A stretch of 64,000 bases of DNA. Origin: Blattabacterium cuenoti. GTDB lineage: Bacteria; Bacteroidota; Bacteroidia; Flavobacteriales; Blattabacteriaceae. Location of the stretch: the NCBI RefSeq assembly GCF_014251695.1, contig NZ_CP059195.1:418031-482030 (forward strand), written 5' to 3'. Numbering within the stretch: the first letter of the stretch is position 1; every line of letters begins with the position of its first letter. Below, piece by piece: positions 18,479 through 28,305 of this stretch. The notes below the pieces were generated by a model. It saw only the letters and a list, made by a program, of their open reading frames with translations, made no database searches and had not been told where the DNA came from. The position numbers and the translations under genes are program-made.

Positions 18479-19723
18479 ATGGAATCCGTCTTTATCCAAA
18501 ATATAAAACAAAAATTTGGAATCATTGGATATGATTATGCTTTACATAGAGCTTTAGAAAAAGCCATACAAGTTGCCCCTACTGATATTTCTGTATTAGT
18601 TCTTGGAGAAAGTGGAGTAGGGAAAGAATTTATACCAAAAATAATTCATCAATATTCTTCTCGAAAACATCATGCTTATATTGCAGTAAATTGTGGGGCT
18701 ATTCCAGAAGGAACTATTGATAGTGAACTATTCGGACATGAAAAAGGGTCTTTTACAGGAGCTACAAGCATGCGAAAAGGTTATTTTGAAGGAACAAATG
18801 GAGGAACTCTATTTTTAGATGAAGTAGGAGAGCTTCCTTTAACTACGCAAGTACGTCTTCTTAGAATATTGGAATCTGGAGAATTTATTAAAGTAGGATC
18901 TTCTAAAATTCAAAAAACTAATATACGTATTGTTGCTGCTACTAATTTGAACATGATAGAATCTGTCCAAAAAGGAAAATTCAGAGAAGATTTGTATTAT
19001 CGTCTAAATACAGTACAAATTAATGTTCCACCTTTGCGTTTTCGTAAAAATGATATTAAATTTTTATTTAAAAAATTTTCTAATGATTTTGCGGAAAAAT
19101 ATCATATGCCTCCAGTAACACTTACGGAAGAATCTTTAAAATATTTAAAAGATTATTCTTGGCCTGGAAACATAAGACAATTAAAAAATTTAATAGAACA
19201 AATTTCTGTAGTGGAAACTAAACGTGAAATTTCTGTAGAAAAATTTAAAGAATATATTCCAGAAAATATTCCATCAATATCTTTTTCTAATCATAATGGA
19301 ATAGAAACATCTTTTCATGATAGGGAAAGAGATTTTCTTTATAAAATTTTGTTTGATATGAAAAAAAATTTGAATGATTTAAAAAATATTACTTTTCAAT
19401 TAATTAAAAATAATTCTAATACTAGATTTATTGAAGAAAATCAACAACTTATGGAAAAAGTTTTTGGGAAAATGATTCATAATAGAGATGATTCAATATT
19501 TCAATTGGAAGATTCATCTAAATCTGATGAAGATTTAGATTATGAAGAAGTAGAAGAAGATTTATCCAAAAATGAGTTATCTTCTTTTTCTTTACAAAAA
19601 AAAGAAATAGAATTTATTCAAAAAGCTTTGAAAAAAAGTAATGGGAAAAGAAGAAAGGCTGCAAAAGAATTAGGAATTTCAGAAAGAACATTATATAGAA
19701 AAATTAAACAATATGGCTTATAA
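18479..19723 (+). CDS. sigma-54-dependent transcriptional activator (no receiver domain)
   Basis: The 414-residue protein has an AAA+ sigma-54 interaction domain starting almost at residue 1, so the usual receiver or sensor domain is absent. Walker A GESGVGKE is at 43-50. The sigma-54 contact loop reads GSFTGA at 90-95, where GAFTGA is usual, followed by GGTLFLDEVGELPL, RIVAATN, FREDLYYRLN and WPGNIRQLKNL. After an acidic linker rich in Asp and Glu, a Fis-type helix-turn-helix ends the protein (KRRKAAKELGISERTLYRKI). This protein would remodel RpoN holoenzyme at -24/-12 promoters. One candidate lies at groES, 0.8 kb downstream. RpoN itself is not in the window. Confidence 0.95.
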   Translation: MESVFIQNIKQKFGIIGYDYALHRALEKAIQVAPTDISVLVLGESGVGKEFIPKIIHQYSSRKHHAYIAVNCGAIPEGTIDSELFGHEKGSFTGATSMRKGYFEGTNGGTLFLDEVGELPLTTQVRLLRILESGEFIKVGSSKIQKTNIRIVAATNLNMIESVQKGKFREDLYYRLNTVQINVPPLRFRKNDIKFLFKKFSNDFAEKYHMPPVTLTEESLKYLKDYSWPGNIRQLKNLIEQISVVETKREISVEKFKEYIPENIPSISFSNHNGIETSFHDRERDFLYKILFDMKKNLNDLKNITFQLIKNNSNTRFIEENQQLMEKVFGKMIHNRDDSIFQLEDSSKSDEDLDYEEVEEDLSKNELSSFSLQKKEIEFIQKALKKSNGKRRKAAKELGISERTLYRKIKQYGL

Positions 19724-20207
19724 AAAAATTTTTTTTATTTTCACTTTCATATTTTTTATGATAGTTAGTTGTAATCATTCATCTATTTCATCATTTTTTG
19801 ATTTAAAAAAAACAATAGAAATAGGAGAAATTACAGAAGTAGTTAATATACCTGGAAGATCTATTTCCTTTGATTTTAAAAGAAGTATTGAAAATTATAT
19901 AATGAAACATAATCCTTCTAATTTAGTATTAAAAAATGGAGATGTTGTTTTAGAAGGTGTATTTTTAAGTTACGCAATTATTCCATTGGATAATTATCCG
20001 TTGAAAAAAATTAAAGTTACCGCAAAAATATCTTATCTAGATAAGATTGAACCAGAAAAAAATTGGGAAAAATGTTTTGTGGTATCGGAAGAATTTTATA
20101 ATAATAAGAAAAATCTTTTTTCAAAAGAAATTATTGATAAAATTATAGAAAAGTTGACAATTGAGGTATTTCGTAAAATATTTAATAATTCCAATAATGA
20201 TTGGTAA
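19713..20207 (+). CDS. lptE: LPS-assembly lipoprotein LptE-like
   Basis: The 164-residue product has a lipoprotein signal peptide ending in FFMIVSC, with the lipidated Cys at residue 20. The mature part has the pattern of Bacteroidota LptE: VNIPGRSISFDFKRSIENYI, then NLVLKNGDVVLEGVFLSYAIIP and a beta-rich stretch on KKIKVTAKISY. LptE plugs the LptD translocon that delivers LPS to the outer surface. The gene order activator-lptE-secG-groES also occurs in flavobacteria, which supports the call. It overlaps the activator gene by 11 bases. Sequence divergence is high, so the name rests partly on context. Confidence 0.72.
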   Translation: MAYKKIFFIFTFIFFMIVSCNHSSISSFFDLKKTIEIGEITEVVNIPGRSISFDFKRSIENYIMKHNPSNLVLKNGDVVLEGVFLSYAIIPLDNYPLKKIKVTAKISYLDKIEPEKNWEKCFVVSEEFYNNKKNLFSKEIIDKIIEKLTIEVFRKIFNNSNNDW

Positions 20208-20223
20208 ATAAAATAATAAATAA

Positions 20224-20466
20224 ATGGAAAATACATCCATAATTATATTTGGTTTTTTTATTATTGTAATATGTCTTTTACTTATGTTGGTAATATTAAT
20301 ACAAAATCCTAAAAAAGAAAGCATTCATCAATCTTTTATGGAAAAAAATTTTAGATTTTTTGGAATTAAAAGAACAAATACATTTTTGGAGAATATTACT
20401 TGGTTTTTATCCATTATTATATTTTTTTTAACTCTATTTTTCAATTTTTTACTAAAATCAAAATAA
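20224..20466 (+). CDS. secG: preprotein translocase subunit SecG
   Basis: SecG is the small auxiliary subunit of the SecYEG channel. The 80-residue protein has two hydrophobic segments (about 6-26 and 57-77) separated by a polar loop. The first helix ends LVILIQNPKKES, the typical SecG signature. The glycine-rich stretch usual in SecG is poor here, and the helix packing residues are replaced by Phe and Lys in line with A+T pressure. It lies between lptE and groES. Confidence 0.85.
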   Translation: MENTSIIIFGFFIIVICLLLMLVILIQNPKKESIHQSFMEKNFRFFGIKRTNTFLENITWFLSIIIFFLTLFFNFLLKSK

Positions 20467-20467
20467 T

Positions 20468-20483
20468 ATGTCATTATGACATT
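20468..20483 (+). promoter_or_regulatory. perfect 15-bp dyad upstream of groESL (copy B)
   Basis: ATGTCAT, one T, then ATGACAT forms a perfect inverted repeat beginning two bases after the secG stop and about 110 bases before the groES start. Fourteen of 16 bases match the site in the miaB leader. It sits about 40-55 bases upstream of the -24 element at 20523-20540, within the range where activators of sigma-54 holoenzyme bind. A secG 3' hairpin is an alternative, although no T run follows. Confidence 0.48.
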
Positions 20484-20522
20484 TAATATTGCTTAAATGA
20501 AAAAAAATTTGAATTTTTTTAT

Positions 20523-20540
20523 TTGGCATGTTTTTGGCTT
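20523..20540 (+). promoter_or_regulatory. sigma-54-like -24/-12 promoter for groESL
   Basis: TTGGCATGTTTTTGGCTT fits the RpoN consensus TGGCACG-N4-TTGC at 10 of the 11 fixed positions apart from one extra mismatch (C to T and T to G). The invariant GG at 20525-20526 and GC at 20537-20538 have the required 12-base register. Transcription would start near 20550, about 29 bases before groES. No CIRCE element (HrcA operator) and no TAnnTTTG box were seen in the gap, and a sigma-54 activator is encoded just upstream. Confidence 0.55.
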
Positions 20541-20578
20541 TGAACGATTAGAACTGTTAACCTTAAAATTATTTTAAT

Positions 20579-20857
20579 ATGGTGGAAGTAAAGATTAAAC
20601 CTTTGGCAGATCGTGTTCTTGTGCAACCTGATCCTGCTGAAACAAAAACCGCTTCAGGTATTATTATTCCTGATACAGCAAAAGAAAAACCACAAAAAGG
20701 GACTATAATAGCAGTAGGTCAAGGAAAAAAAGATGAACCTATGAATCTAAAAGAAGGGGATCGAGTTTTGTACGGTAAATATTCTGGAACAGAATTAAAA
20801 TGGGAAGGAGAAGAATATCTTATTATGCGAGAATCTGATGTTATAGCTATCATATGA
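20579..20857 (+). CDS. groES: co-chaperonin GroES
   Basis: GroES caps the GroEL ring during protein folding. The 92-residue protein has [34 protein letters not shown], which includes the mobile loop binding GroEL, then [29 protein letters not shown]. All conserved elements are present. It precedes groEL by 51 bases in a normal operon. The spacer before it contains a sigma-54-like promoter and a dyad. Confidence 0.98.
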   Translation: MVEVKIKPLADRVLVQPDPAETKTASGIIIPDTAKEKPQKGTIIAVGQGKKDEPMNLKEGDRVLYGKYSGTELKWEGEEYLIMRESDVIAII

Positions 20858-20902
20858 TTCATATTTTACTTTATTAAATCAGGAAAATTTATTAAAATTT
20901 AA

Positions 20903-22552
<1,650 letters not shown>

Positions 22553-22570
22553 TTTTATATTAATGTTAAA

Positions 22571-22603
22571 AAAAAATAGTGTCTTATCAGACACTATTTT
22601 TTT
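22571..22603. terminator. bidirectional terminator between groEL and kdsC
   Basis: TAGTGTCT (22577-22584), loop TATC, and AGACACTA (22589-22596) form a perfect 8-bp stem, preceded by an A run and followed by seven T. The A and T runs extend the pairing and let it work for both the plus-strand groESL transcript and the minus-strand kdsC transcript that ends at 22611. Confidence 0.85.
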
Positions 22604-22610
22604 GATTAAT

Positions 22611-23111
22611 TTAAAACCAATTTTTCTGAATTTTCAAAGTTTGTTCAATAACATCTCTTACACATCCTTTTCCTCCTTTTTTTGGTGAAATATATTTAGA
22701 AATATCTTTGACCTCTTGAACTGCATCTATTGGAGAACAAGGTAAAGCTACAGATTTCATAATCTCAATATCAGGAATATCATCTCCCATATAGAGAATT
22801 TCTTTTTTAGTTATATTTAAAATTTTACAATATTCATCTAAATATTTTTTTTTATTATCTACTCCTTGATAAATATAAGGAATATTTAAACTTCTTAAAC
22901 GTCTAAAAACCATTAAATCTGATCCCCTTGTTATGATGCATAAATTATATCCTTTTTTTCTTGCCAATTGCATTGCATATCCATCTTTAACAAACATTTG
23001 CCTAACCATATTCCCATCTGGAAATAAATTTAAAGTACAGTTTGTCAATACTCCATCAACGTCAAATATGAAAGTATTAATCTTATTCATTATACTTATA
23101 TAACTCTCCAT
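22611..23111 (-). CDS. kdsC: 3-deoxy-D-manno-octulosonate 8-phosphate phosphatase (KdsC-type)
   Basis: KdsC releases phosphate from KDO-8-phosphate on the way to the LPS inner core. The 166-residue HAD-fold protein has the nucleophile motif FIFDVDGVLTNC, the FVKDGYAMQLARKKG block, motif II ITRGS, and motif IV MGDDIPDIEIM, then GKGCVRDVIEQ at the C terminus. Length fits the tetrameric KdsC family with no cap domain. An in-frame ATG at 23090 (MNKINTF) may be the true start. The presence of lptE supports retained LPS synthesis. Confidence 0.92.
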   Translation of the reverse strand: MESYISIMNKINTFIFDVDGVLTNCTLNLFPDGNMVRQMFVKDGYAMQLARKKGYNLCIITRGSDLMVFRRLRSLNIPYIYQGVDNKKKYLDEYCKILNITKKEILYMGDDIPDIEIMKSVALPCSPIDAVQEVKDISKYISPKKGGKGCVRDVIEQTLKIQKNWF

Positions 23112-23146
23112 TATATTCCATTAAACATAATAAAAACAACCGATCA

Positions 23147-23174
23147 TTGTTTATTATTACTTCGCAATAAACAA
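23147..23174. repeat. 9-bp inverted repeat between DUF3276 gene and kdsC
   Basis: TTGTTTATT (23147-23155) and AATAAACAA (23166-23174) are perfect complements around a ten-base loop. It lies in the 99-base gap downstream of the DUF3276 gene and upstream of kdsC. No T run follows on the minus strand, so it is not a classical terminator. It may stabilise or separate the two messages. Confidence 0.45.
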
Positions 23175-23210
23175 CTTAAAATAAAATTATAAACTCAACA
23201 ACATATAAAT

Positions 23211-23606
23211 TTAAATATCTTCAAAATTAATATTTGTAAAATTTTTTATATCCGATGTTTTTTTTTGTTGTCCATCCTTAATTTCTTGATTATATGTAGT
23301 ATGATTTTTAAAATCTTTTTGATGACGTTCTGAAATAACCTCTCTTCCTTTTTCATTAATAATAAATCGAATCATATCATCAAGTATACTTTGAAATTTT
23401 GAAAAATCTTCTTTGTATAAATAAATTTTATGTTTTTTATAAGTTATTTCTCCTGTTTCAGAAAAATTTTTTTTACTTTCAGTTATAGTCAAATAATAAT
23501 CACCAGCTCTTGTTTCTCTTGCATCGAAAAAATAAGTTCGACTACCAGTTTTTAGAGTTCGTGAACAAATTTCATTTCTTTCTTTTATATTTTCTTTTTC
23601 GTCCAT
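23211..23606 (-). CDS. DUF3276 (PUR-alpha-like) nucleic-acid-binding protein
   Basis: The 131-residue protein matches the Bacteroidota DUF3276 family. Its core is EICSRTLKTGSRTYFFDARETRAGDYYLTITESKK, then KHKIYLYKEDFSKFQSILDDMIRFI, and a polar disordered tail. Structures of the family resemble PUR-alpha repeats, which bind single-stranded nucleic acid, but the cellular role is not established. It is well conserved here despite genome reduction, suggesting a housekeeping task. Two TAnnTTTG matches precede it, at 23609-23616 and 23634-23641. Confidence 0.88.
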   Translation of the reverse strand: MDEKENIKERNEICSRTLKTGSRTYFFDARETRAGDYYLTITESKKNFSETGEITYKKHKIYLYKEDFSKFQSILDDMIRFIINEKGREVISERHQKDFKNHTTYNQEIKDGQQKKTSDIKNFTNINFEDI

Positions 23607-23633
23607 TTCAAAAATATTATAATCCTAATTCAG

Positions 23634-23641
23634 CAAATCTA
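23634..23641 (-). promoter_or_regulatory. putative -7 box for the DUF3276 gene
   Basis: On the minus strand this reads TAGATTTG, identical to the pncB candidate, with the start codon 28 bases downstream. A second match, TATTTTTG at 23609-23616, is too close to the ATG to leave more than a trivial leader. Confidence 0.4.
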
Positions 23642-23694
23642 AATAAAAAAAATGGTCCATACTATTTTTTTATTACAATTATTCAAAATTAATT

Positions 23695-25437
23695 TTATAA
23701 AGAAATATTATAATTTTTTATTTTTGATATTTTTCCATTTTTTAACACAATAAACAAATCAAAATCAGAAATATAAGAAGTATCATGAGTTATAATAATA
23801 ATAGTACTATATTTCATTTCCTCTTTAATATAATGAATAATTAATTTCCTAGTTTTTTGATCTATAGCAGAAAAACTATCATCAAATATAAGAATTTTTG
23901 GATTTCTTATGATAGCTCTAGCTATACATATTCTTTGTTTTTGCCCTCCAGATAAAGTAACTCCTCTTTCCCCTATAATTGTTTCATATCCATTTTTAAA
24001 ATTTAAAATATCATTTTCTATCATAGCAATCTTAGCAGCATCATATACTTTACATGGAGTAACTTTATTCAGACTTCCTAAAGCTATATTATTATAAATA
24101 GAATCTGAAAAAAGAAAAGACTCTTGAGGGACATAACCAATGCTTTTCCTTAAATCATATAAATTATGATCTCTTAAAGATAAATTATCTATTAAAATCT
24201 CTCCTTGATTCGGATCATATAAACGGGATATTAATCTACCTATAGTTGTTTTTCCTGATCCTGTTTCTCCTGTCAAAATTAAAGTTTTTCCTTTTATTAA
24301 AGTAAATGATATTTTACTAATTGTATGATTTAGATTTTCTTGTTTTATATTATTTTTATGATTATTCTGACAATAGAAAAAACTCACATTTTTAAATTTA
24401 ACTGTTCCAAAAATTTTTGTATTTATCAAATTATTATTCAATATTTTAGGTTTCTCTTTCAAAAATTCACTAATACGAATTTGCGAAACTTTAGCTCTTT
24501 CTAAAATAGAAACCACCCATCCTAATATAATAAAAGGAAAAATTAAAACATTTATATATGTAAAAAATTCAGCAATAGTTCCAATTTCTTTTATTTCTCC
24601 TTTAAAATATTTTTGACTTCCGAAAAAAAGAATTAATAAATGACAAGTTCCTATGAAAAATATAATAATAGAAGATAATATAGTATCAATTCTAGCTAAT
24701 TCTATATTTTTTTTATGATATTTTAATATAATTTTCCTATGTTTTTCTTGAAAAAAAGATTCTGATACAAATGATTTAATAATATGAATTCCTGAAAAAG
24801 TTTCTTGTACAAAAGAACATATAATAGACTGAAAATTTTGAACTTCTTCACTTTTATTAGTAATAAAAACGCTAATATAATAAATAGAAATAAAAAGAAT
24901 AGGAATGGGTAAAATAACATAAAAAGTCAGTATTTTATTAATACGTAACATTTGCATAAAAACCATAAAAAAAAGAACTATAAGATTCAAAAAATACATT
25001 ATTCCAGGACCTATATACTGTCTTATAAAAGAAACGTCTTCTGTAAGACGGTTCATCAAATCTCCTGTAGAATTATTTTTATAAAAAGACAAACTTAATT
25101 TTTGATAATGTGAAAAAATTTCATTTTTTATATCAAATTCTATCATTCTAGACGTAATAATTATACATTGTCGCATATGATATTTTACAAATCCACCTAT
25201 AATTGGAACTATCAATATAATACCGGTATAAATACAAATATCTCTTTTTAAAGAAAAAGAATTTGATGTATTTGAAAAGTTCGTAAATAGATTTTTTATG
25301 GTATTAACAGATTTACCTATATAAGGAATAGGAAGTAGAGTTAAAATATTTGATACTAAAATTAATAAAAATCCTATACACAAACGTAATTTGTACTTTT
25401 GACAATATCTTTTGCTAAAAGCAAATAAATCACCCAT
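23695..25437 (-). CDS. ABC transporter, fused permease and ATPase (MsbA/multidrug-like exporter)
   Basis: The 580-residue half-transporter has six hydrophobic segments in residues 10-310 and a nucleotide-binding domain after about 340. Walker A GETGSGKTTIGR is at about 390, then the Q-loop in IGYVPQESFLFS, the signature TLSGGQKQRICIARAI near 495, Walker B KILIFDDSFSAID and a switch His in IIITHDTS. The DDSFSAID form, instead of DEATSALD, suggests the second acidic base is Asp-Ser, a variant seen in heterodimeric exporters. The substrate is unknown, and lipid A or drug export are possible. A GTG start nine bases upstream would add MCY. Confidence 0.93.
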   Translation of the reverse strand: MGDLFAFSKRYCQKYKLRLCIGFLLILVSNILTLLPIPYIGKSVNTIKNLFTNFSNTSNSFSLKRDICIYTGIILIVPIIGGFVKYHMRQCIIITSRMIEFDIKNEIFSHYQKLSLSFYKNNSTGDLMNRLTEDVSFIRQYIGPGIMYFLNLIVLFFMVFMQMLRINKILTFYVILPIPILFISIYYISVFITNKSEEVQNFQSIICSFVQETFSGIHIIKSFVSESFFQEKHRKIILKYHKKNIELARIDTILSSIIIFFIGTCHLLILFFGSQKYFKGEIKEIGTIAEFFTYINVLIFPFIILGWVVSILERAKVSQIRISEFLKEKPKILNNNLINTKIFGTVKFKNVSFFYCQNNHKNNIKQENLNHTISKISFTLIKGKTLILTGETGSGKTTIGRLISRLYDPNQGEILIDNLSLRDHNLYDLRKSIGYVPQESFLFSDSIYNNIALGSLNKVTPCKVYDAAKIAMIENDILNFKNGYETIIGERGVTLSGGQKQRICIARAIIRNPKILIFDDSFSAIDQKTRKLIIHYIKEEMKYSTIIIITHDTSYISDFDLFIVLKNGKISKIKNYNISL

Positions 25438-25539
25438 ATAACACACAAAAATACAAACTTTTTAAGTTTAATTTTTTATTTATATAATTGTACGAAAAAT
25501 TTTGTCGTGCATAAAAAATCAACATTATTATAACACAAA

Positions 25540-26463
25540 ATGTCAATAAGACGACACTTTAGAATAAGAAGTTTACAATTTTTATATGCTCAACATTTAT
25601 CGAAGATGGATTCAAATAAAGTTGAAGAAAATATGCTTAAAAATATTGAAACATTGCATATTCTATATATCTTTTTTCTAAATTTAATTTTAAAAATTAG
25701 AGAAAATGCTATAAAAAATAATAATAATAAAACAGACATAATACAAAAGTTTGCATGTAATTCAGTAATAAAAATACTATCTAAAAATAAATATTTAATA
25801 GAGGAATATCGTTCTACAAAAAATTCTGGAAAAATTTTATGGAATCAACAGGACGAATATATTTTTATTTTATTACAAGAAATGCAAAAATCAAACTTTT
25901 TCAGTAAATTTTATAAAAAAGACTGTTCTTCTTTTGAAGAGGAAAAAAGATTTCTAATAAAATATTATAAAAATTTTATTATTCCAAATAAAAAATTAAT
26001 AGAATATATAGAAGATTTATATTATTTTAATGGAGAAGAAGATTTATACTTAGCTCATAATATGGTATGCAAAACTTTACGATTTATTAATCATTCCACT
26101 CCTCATAATTTTAAATTATATAATATTTACAAAAATAATGAAAATAAAAAATTTGTCATCAATTTATATCGAAATACAATTTTTCATAAAGAAGAATTCA
26201 ATAACTTAATTAATGATACATCAAATAATTGGGATATAAAAAGAATAGCAATTATAGATTTAATTATATTGCAAATGGCTATTTGCGAATTTTTATATTT
26301 TCCAAATATCCCTCCTAAAGCAACTATGAATGAATATATTGAAATTACAAAAATTTTTTGTATGGAAAAAAGTAAAATTTTTATTAATGGTATATTAGAT
26401 CAAATATTTAAATTTTTATACAAAAAAAATAAAATATTCAAAATAGGAAAAGGACTTATGTAA
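25540..26463 (+). CDS. nusB: transcription antitermination factor NusB (long Bacteroidota form)
   Basis: NusB pairs with S10 (NusE) in rRNA antitermination. At 307 residues it is about twice the length of the E. coli protein, as usual in Bacteroidota. It starts MSIRRHFRIRSLQFLYAQHL, and the conserved NusB fold is recovered at the C terminus in WDIKRIAIIDLIILQMAICEFLYFPNIPPKATMNEYIEI and KIFINGILDQI. The middle is lysine- and asparagine-rich and poorly conserved. It opens a plus-strand run with yajC and coaE. Confidence 0.92.
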   Translation: MSIRRHFRIRSLQFLYAQHLSKMDSNKVEENMLKNIETLHILYIFFLNLILKIRENAIKNNNNKTDIIQKFACNSVIKILSKNKYLIEEYRSTKNSGKILWNQQDEYIFILLQEMQKSNFFSKFYKKDCSSFEEEKRFLIKYYKNFIIPNKKLIEYIEDLYYFNGEEDLYLAHNMVCKTLRFINHSTPHNFKLYNIYKNNENKKFVINLYRNTIFHKEEFNNLINDTSNNWDIKRIAIIDLIILQMAICEFLYFPNIPPKATMNEYIEITKIFCMEKSKIFINGILDQIFKFLYKKNKIFKIGKGLM

Positions 26464-26485
26464 GTATATTAAAATATTATATTTT

Positions 26486-26824
26486 ATGTTTTTTTCATTA
26501 CAACAAAATTCTATTGCAAGCACTATTTGGATGTTTGTATTGATTTTCATTATATTTTATTTTTTTATGATCCGTCCTCAAATAAAAAAACAAAAAATTG
26601 AAAAAAAGTTTCAAGAAAATTTACAAATAGGAAATTATATAGTAACAAATTCAGGAATGCATGGTAAAATTATAGATATTACAGATCATTTTTGTATACT
26701 AGAAACTATTACAGGAAAAGTAAAACTTGAAAAAAATACAATTTCAAAAGAATTAACTCAATTACGTTATAATAATAGTAACAATAATAATATTATAAAT
26801 TATGATAAAAAAAATAAAGAATAG
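26486..26824 (+). CDS. yajC: preprotein translocase accessory subunit YajC
   Basis: YajC is a small inner-membrane protein associated with SecDF-YidC. The 112-residue product has one membrane helix (about 11-29), followed by FFMIRPQIKKQKIEKKFQENLQIGNYIVTNSGMHGKIIDI, the family's RPQ-K-K hallmark and beta domain. The C-terminal tail is Asn- and Lys-rich. It overlaps the start of coaE by 23 bases. Confidence 0.92.
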   Translation: MFFSLQQNSIASTIWMFVLIFIIFYFFMIRPQIKKQKIEKKFQENLQIGNYIVTNSGMHGKIIDITDHFCILETITGKVKLEKNTISKELTQLRYNNSNNNNIINYDKKNKE

Positions 26825-27430
26825 GAAAATAAAATTGATAGGAATAACGGGAAAAATGGGATCTGGAAAAAGTTTATTTTCTTCTTTCTTTAAAAAAAAA
26901 GGAATTCCGGTTTATTATTCAGATAAAAGAGGGAAAGTATTGATGAATAAAATAGAAATCATAAAACAAAACATTATAAAATATTTTGGAAAAAATTCTT
27001 ATCAAAAAAATAAAATAAATAAAACTCATCTATCTAAAATTGTATTTCAAAATTCTATGGCATTAAAATTATTATGTCATATTGTACATCCATGGATGTT
27101 ACTTGATTTTAAACAGTGGATGTCTTCTATAATAAAAAAAAAACTATTTATGTAATAAAGGAATCGGCTATATTATTTGAAAGTAAAAATTATAAAGAAT
27201 GTGATTTCATTATAAGTATAATTTCAAAAAAAATAAATATGATCGAAAGAATAATAAAAAGAGATAATTTAAATGAAAATCAAATTATAGATCGTTTAAA
27301 AAATCAAATATCTAATAAAAAAAGAAAAAAAAAATCAAATTTTATAATTCAAAATGATTTATCCACATACCATTTACAACAAGAAGCAGATAGAATACAT
27401 CAACTATTAAAAACATTAATTATAACATAA
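26802..27430 (+). CDS. coaE: dephospho-CoA kinase, frameshifted at a poly(A) run
   Basis: CoaE phosphorylates dephospho-CoA in the last step of coenzyme A synthesis. The first frame (to 27155) has the P-loop GITGKMGSGKS, GIPVYYSDKRGK and HPWMLLDFKQWM. It then reads through ten A (27134-27143) into KKKLFM and a stop. The second frame continues exactly where the family should: KKKTIYVIKESAILFESKNYKECDFIISI, then RDNLNENQIIDRLKNQ and a C-terminal helix. One extra A would give a single protein of about 209 residues, the normal length. Both halves look well conserved, which argues for function by slippage. It could still be a young pseudogene. Confidence 0.88.
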
Positions 27431-27540
27431 CATGGAAAAAAGAGAGAAAAAAACTAGAAAAGGCAAAATATGAAATAAAACCTATTGAACCCTACGTAAA
27501 AATCCTATTATAAATGATAAAAAAAATAATTAACTCAAGG

Positions 27541-28233
27541 CTATTCATCTTTTTTTCCAGTTAAAAAAGATAAAAAATATATTAATTGAGCCAAACTTCC
27601 CAAAGCAGAAATAACGTAAGTCATTGCCGCCCAGTTTAGTGATTCTTTTGCTTTATGATATTCTTGATAATTTACCACATTTTTATTTCGTAACCAAGTT
27701 AACGCTCTATTACTTGCGTCAAATTCTATGGGTAATGTGAGAAAAGAAAAAATTACAACTAAAAAAAATAATCCTATCCCAAATTTTAGAATTAAAGAAT
27801 CTTTTCCTCCTGAACTATAAAAAATAGTTAATCCAGACATAATTGCTATATTAATAAATTTCGAACTAAAATTTAGAATAGGAACTAAATGATTTCGTAA
27901 TTTTAATAGATTATAACCTAATCTATGTTGCAATGCATGACCACACTCATGAGCGGCCACTGCAACTGAAGCTGCCGTTCTATCGTTATAAACTTTTTCA
28001 CTTAAATTAATTGTTTTATTTATAGGATTATAATGATCAGTCAATTCTCCTTCAACAGAAAGAACATTAACATCATATATACCATGGTCTGTTAACATTT
28101 TTTCTGCTATTTCTTTTCCACTCATATGTGAATGTAAATAAAGTTTAGAATAAATTCTAAACTTATTTTTTAATATTGCATTAACAATAACACTAACTAA
28201 AAAAATAGTTCCTACAATGAAATAGTAATTCAT
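27541..28233 (-). CDS. membrane zinc metallopeptidase (YugP-like)
   Basis: The 230-residue protein starts with a hydrophobic segment and carries the gluzincin motif AAHECGHALQH (HExxH at 95-99). ASNRALTWL farther on lies about where the third zinc ligand region is expected, and two or three membrane segments follow in the C-terminal half. It belongs to the neutral zinc metallopeptidase family (DUF2268/YugP type), common in Bacteroidota and of unknown substrate. It stands alone between coaE and the divergent ndh. A TATTTTTG box is 20 bases upstream of the start. Confidence 0.88.
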   Translation of the reverse strand: MNYYFIVGTIFLVSVIVNAILKNKFRIYSKLYLHSHMSGKEIAEKMLTDHGIYDVNVLSVEGELTDHYNPINKTINLSEKVYNDRTAASVAVAAHECGHALQHRLGYNLLKLRNHLVPILNFSSKFINIAIMSGLTIFYSSGGKDSLILKFGIGLFFLVVIFSFLTLPIEFDASNRALTWLRNKNVVNYQEYHKAKESLNWAAMTYVISALGSLAQLIYFLSFLTGKKDE

Positions 28234-28252
28234 AAAAATCTTTTTTTTTGAA

Positions 28253-28260
28253 CAAAAATA
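28253..28260 (-). promoter_or_regulatory. putative -7 box for the zinc peptidase gene
   Basis: The minus strand reads TATTTTTG, matching TAnnTTTG, 20 bases before the start codon. The predicted leader would be only about 13 bases. Confidence 0.35.
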
Positions 28261-28305
28261 TTAATTTATCAATTAAAATGAAAATATATATAAATTAGCT
28301 TATAT

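Noticed and set aside
27431-27513. Short open stretch after coaE reading KKLEKAKYEIKPIEPYVKILL and then a stop
   Set aside because: It looks somewhat protein-like and could be a gene relic, but it has no in-frame ATG and no family match that I recognise, so no gene is called.
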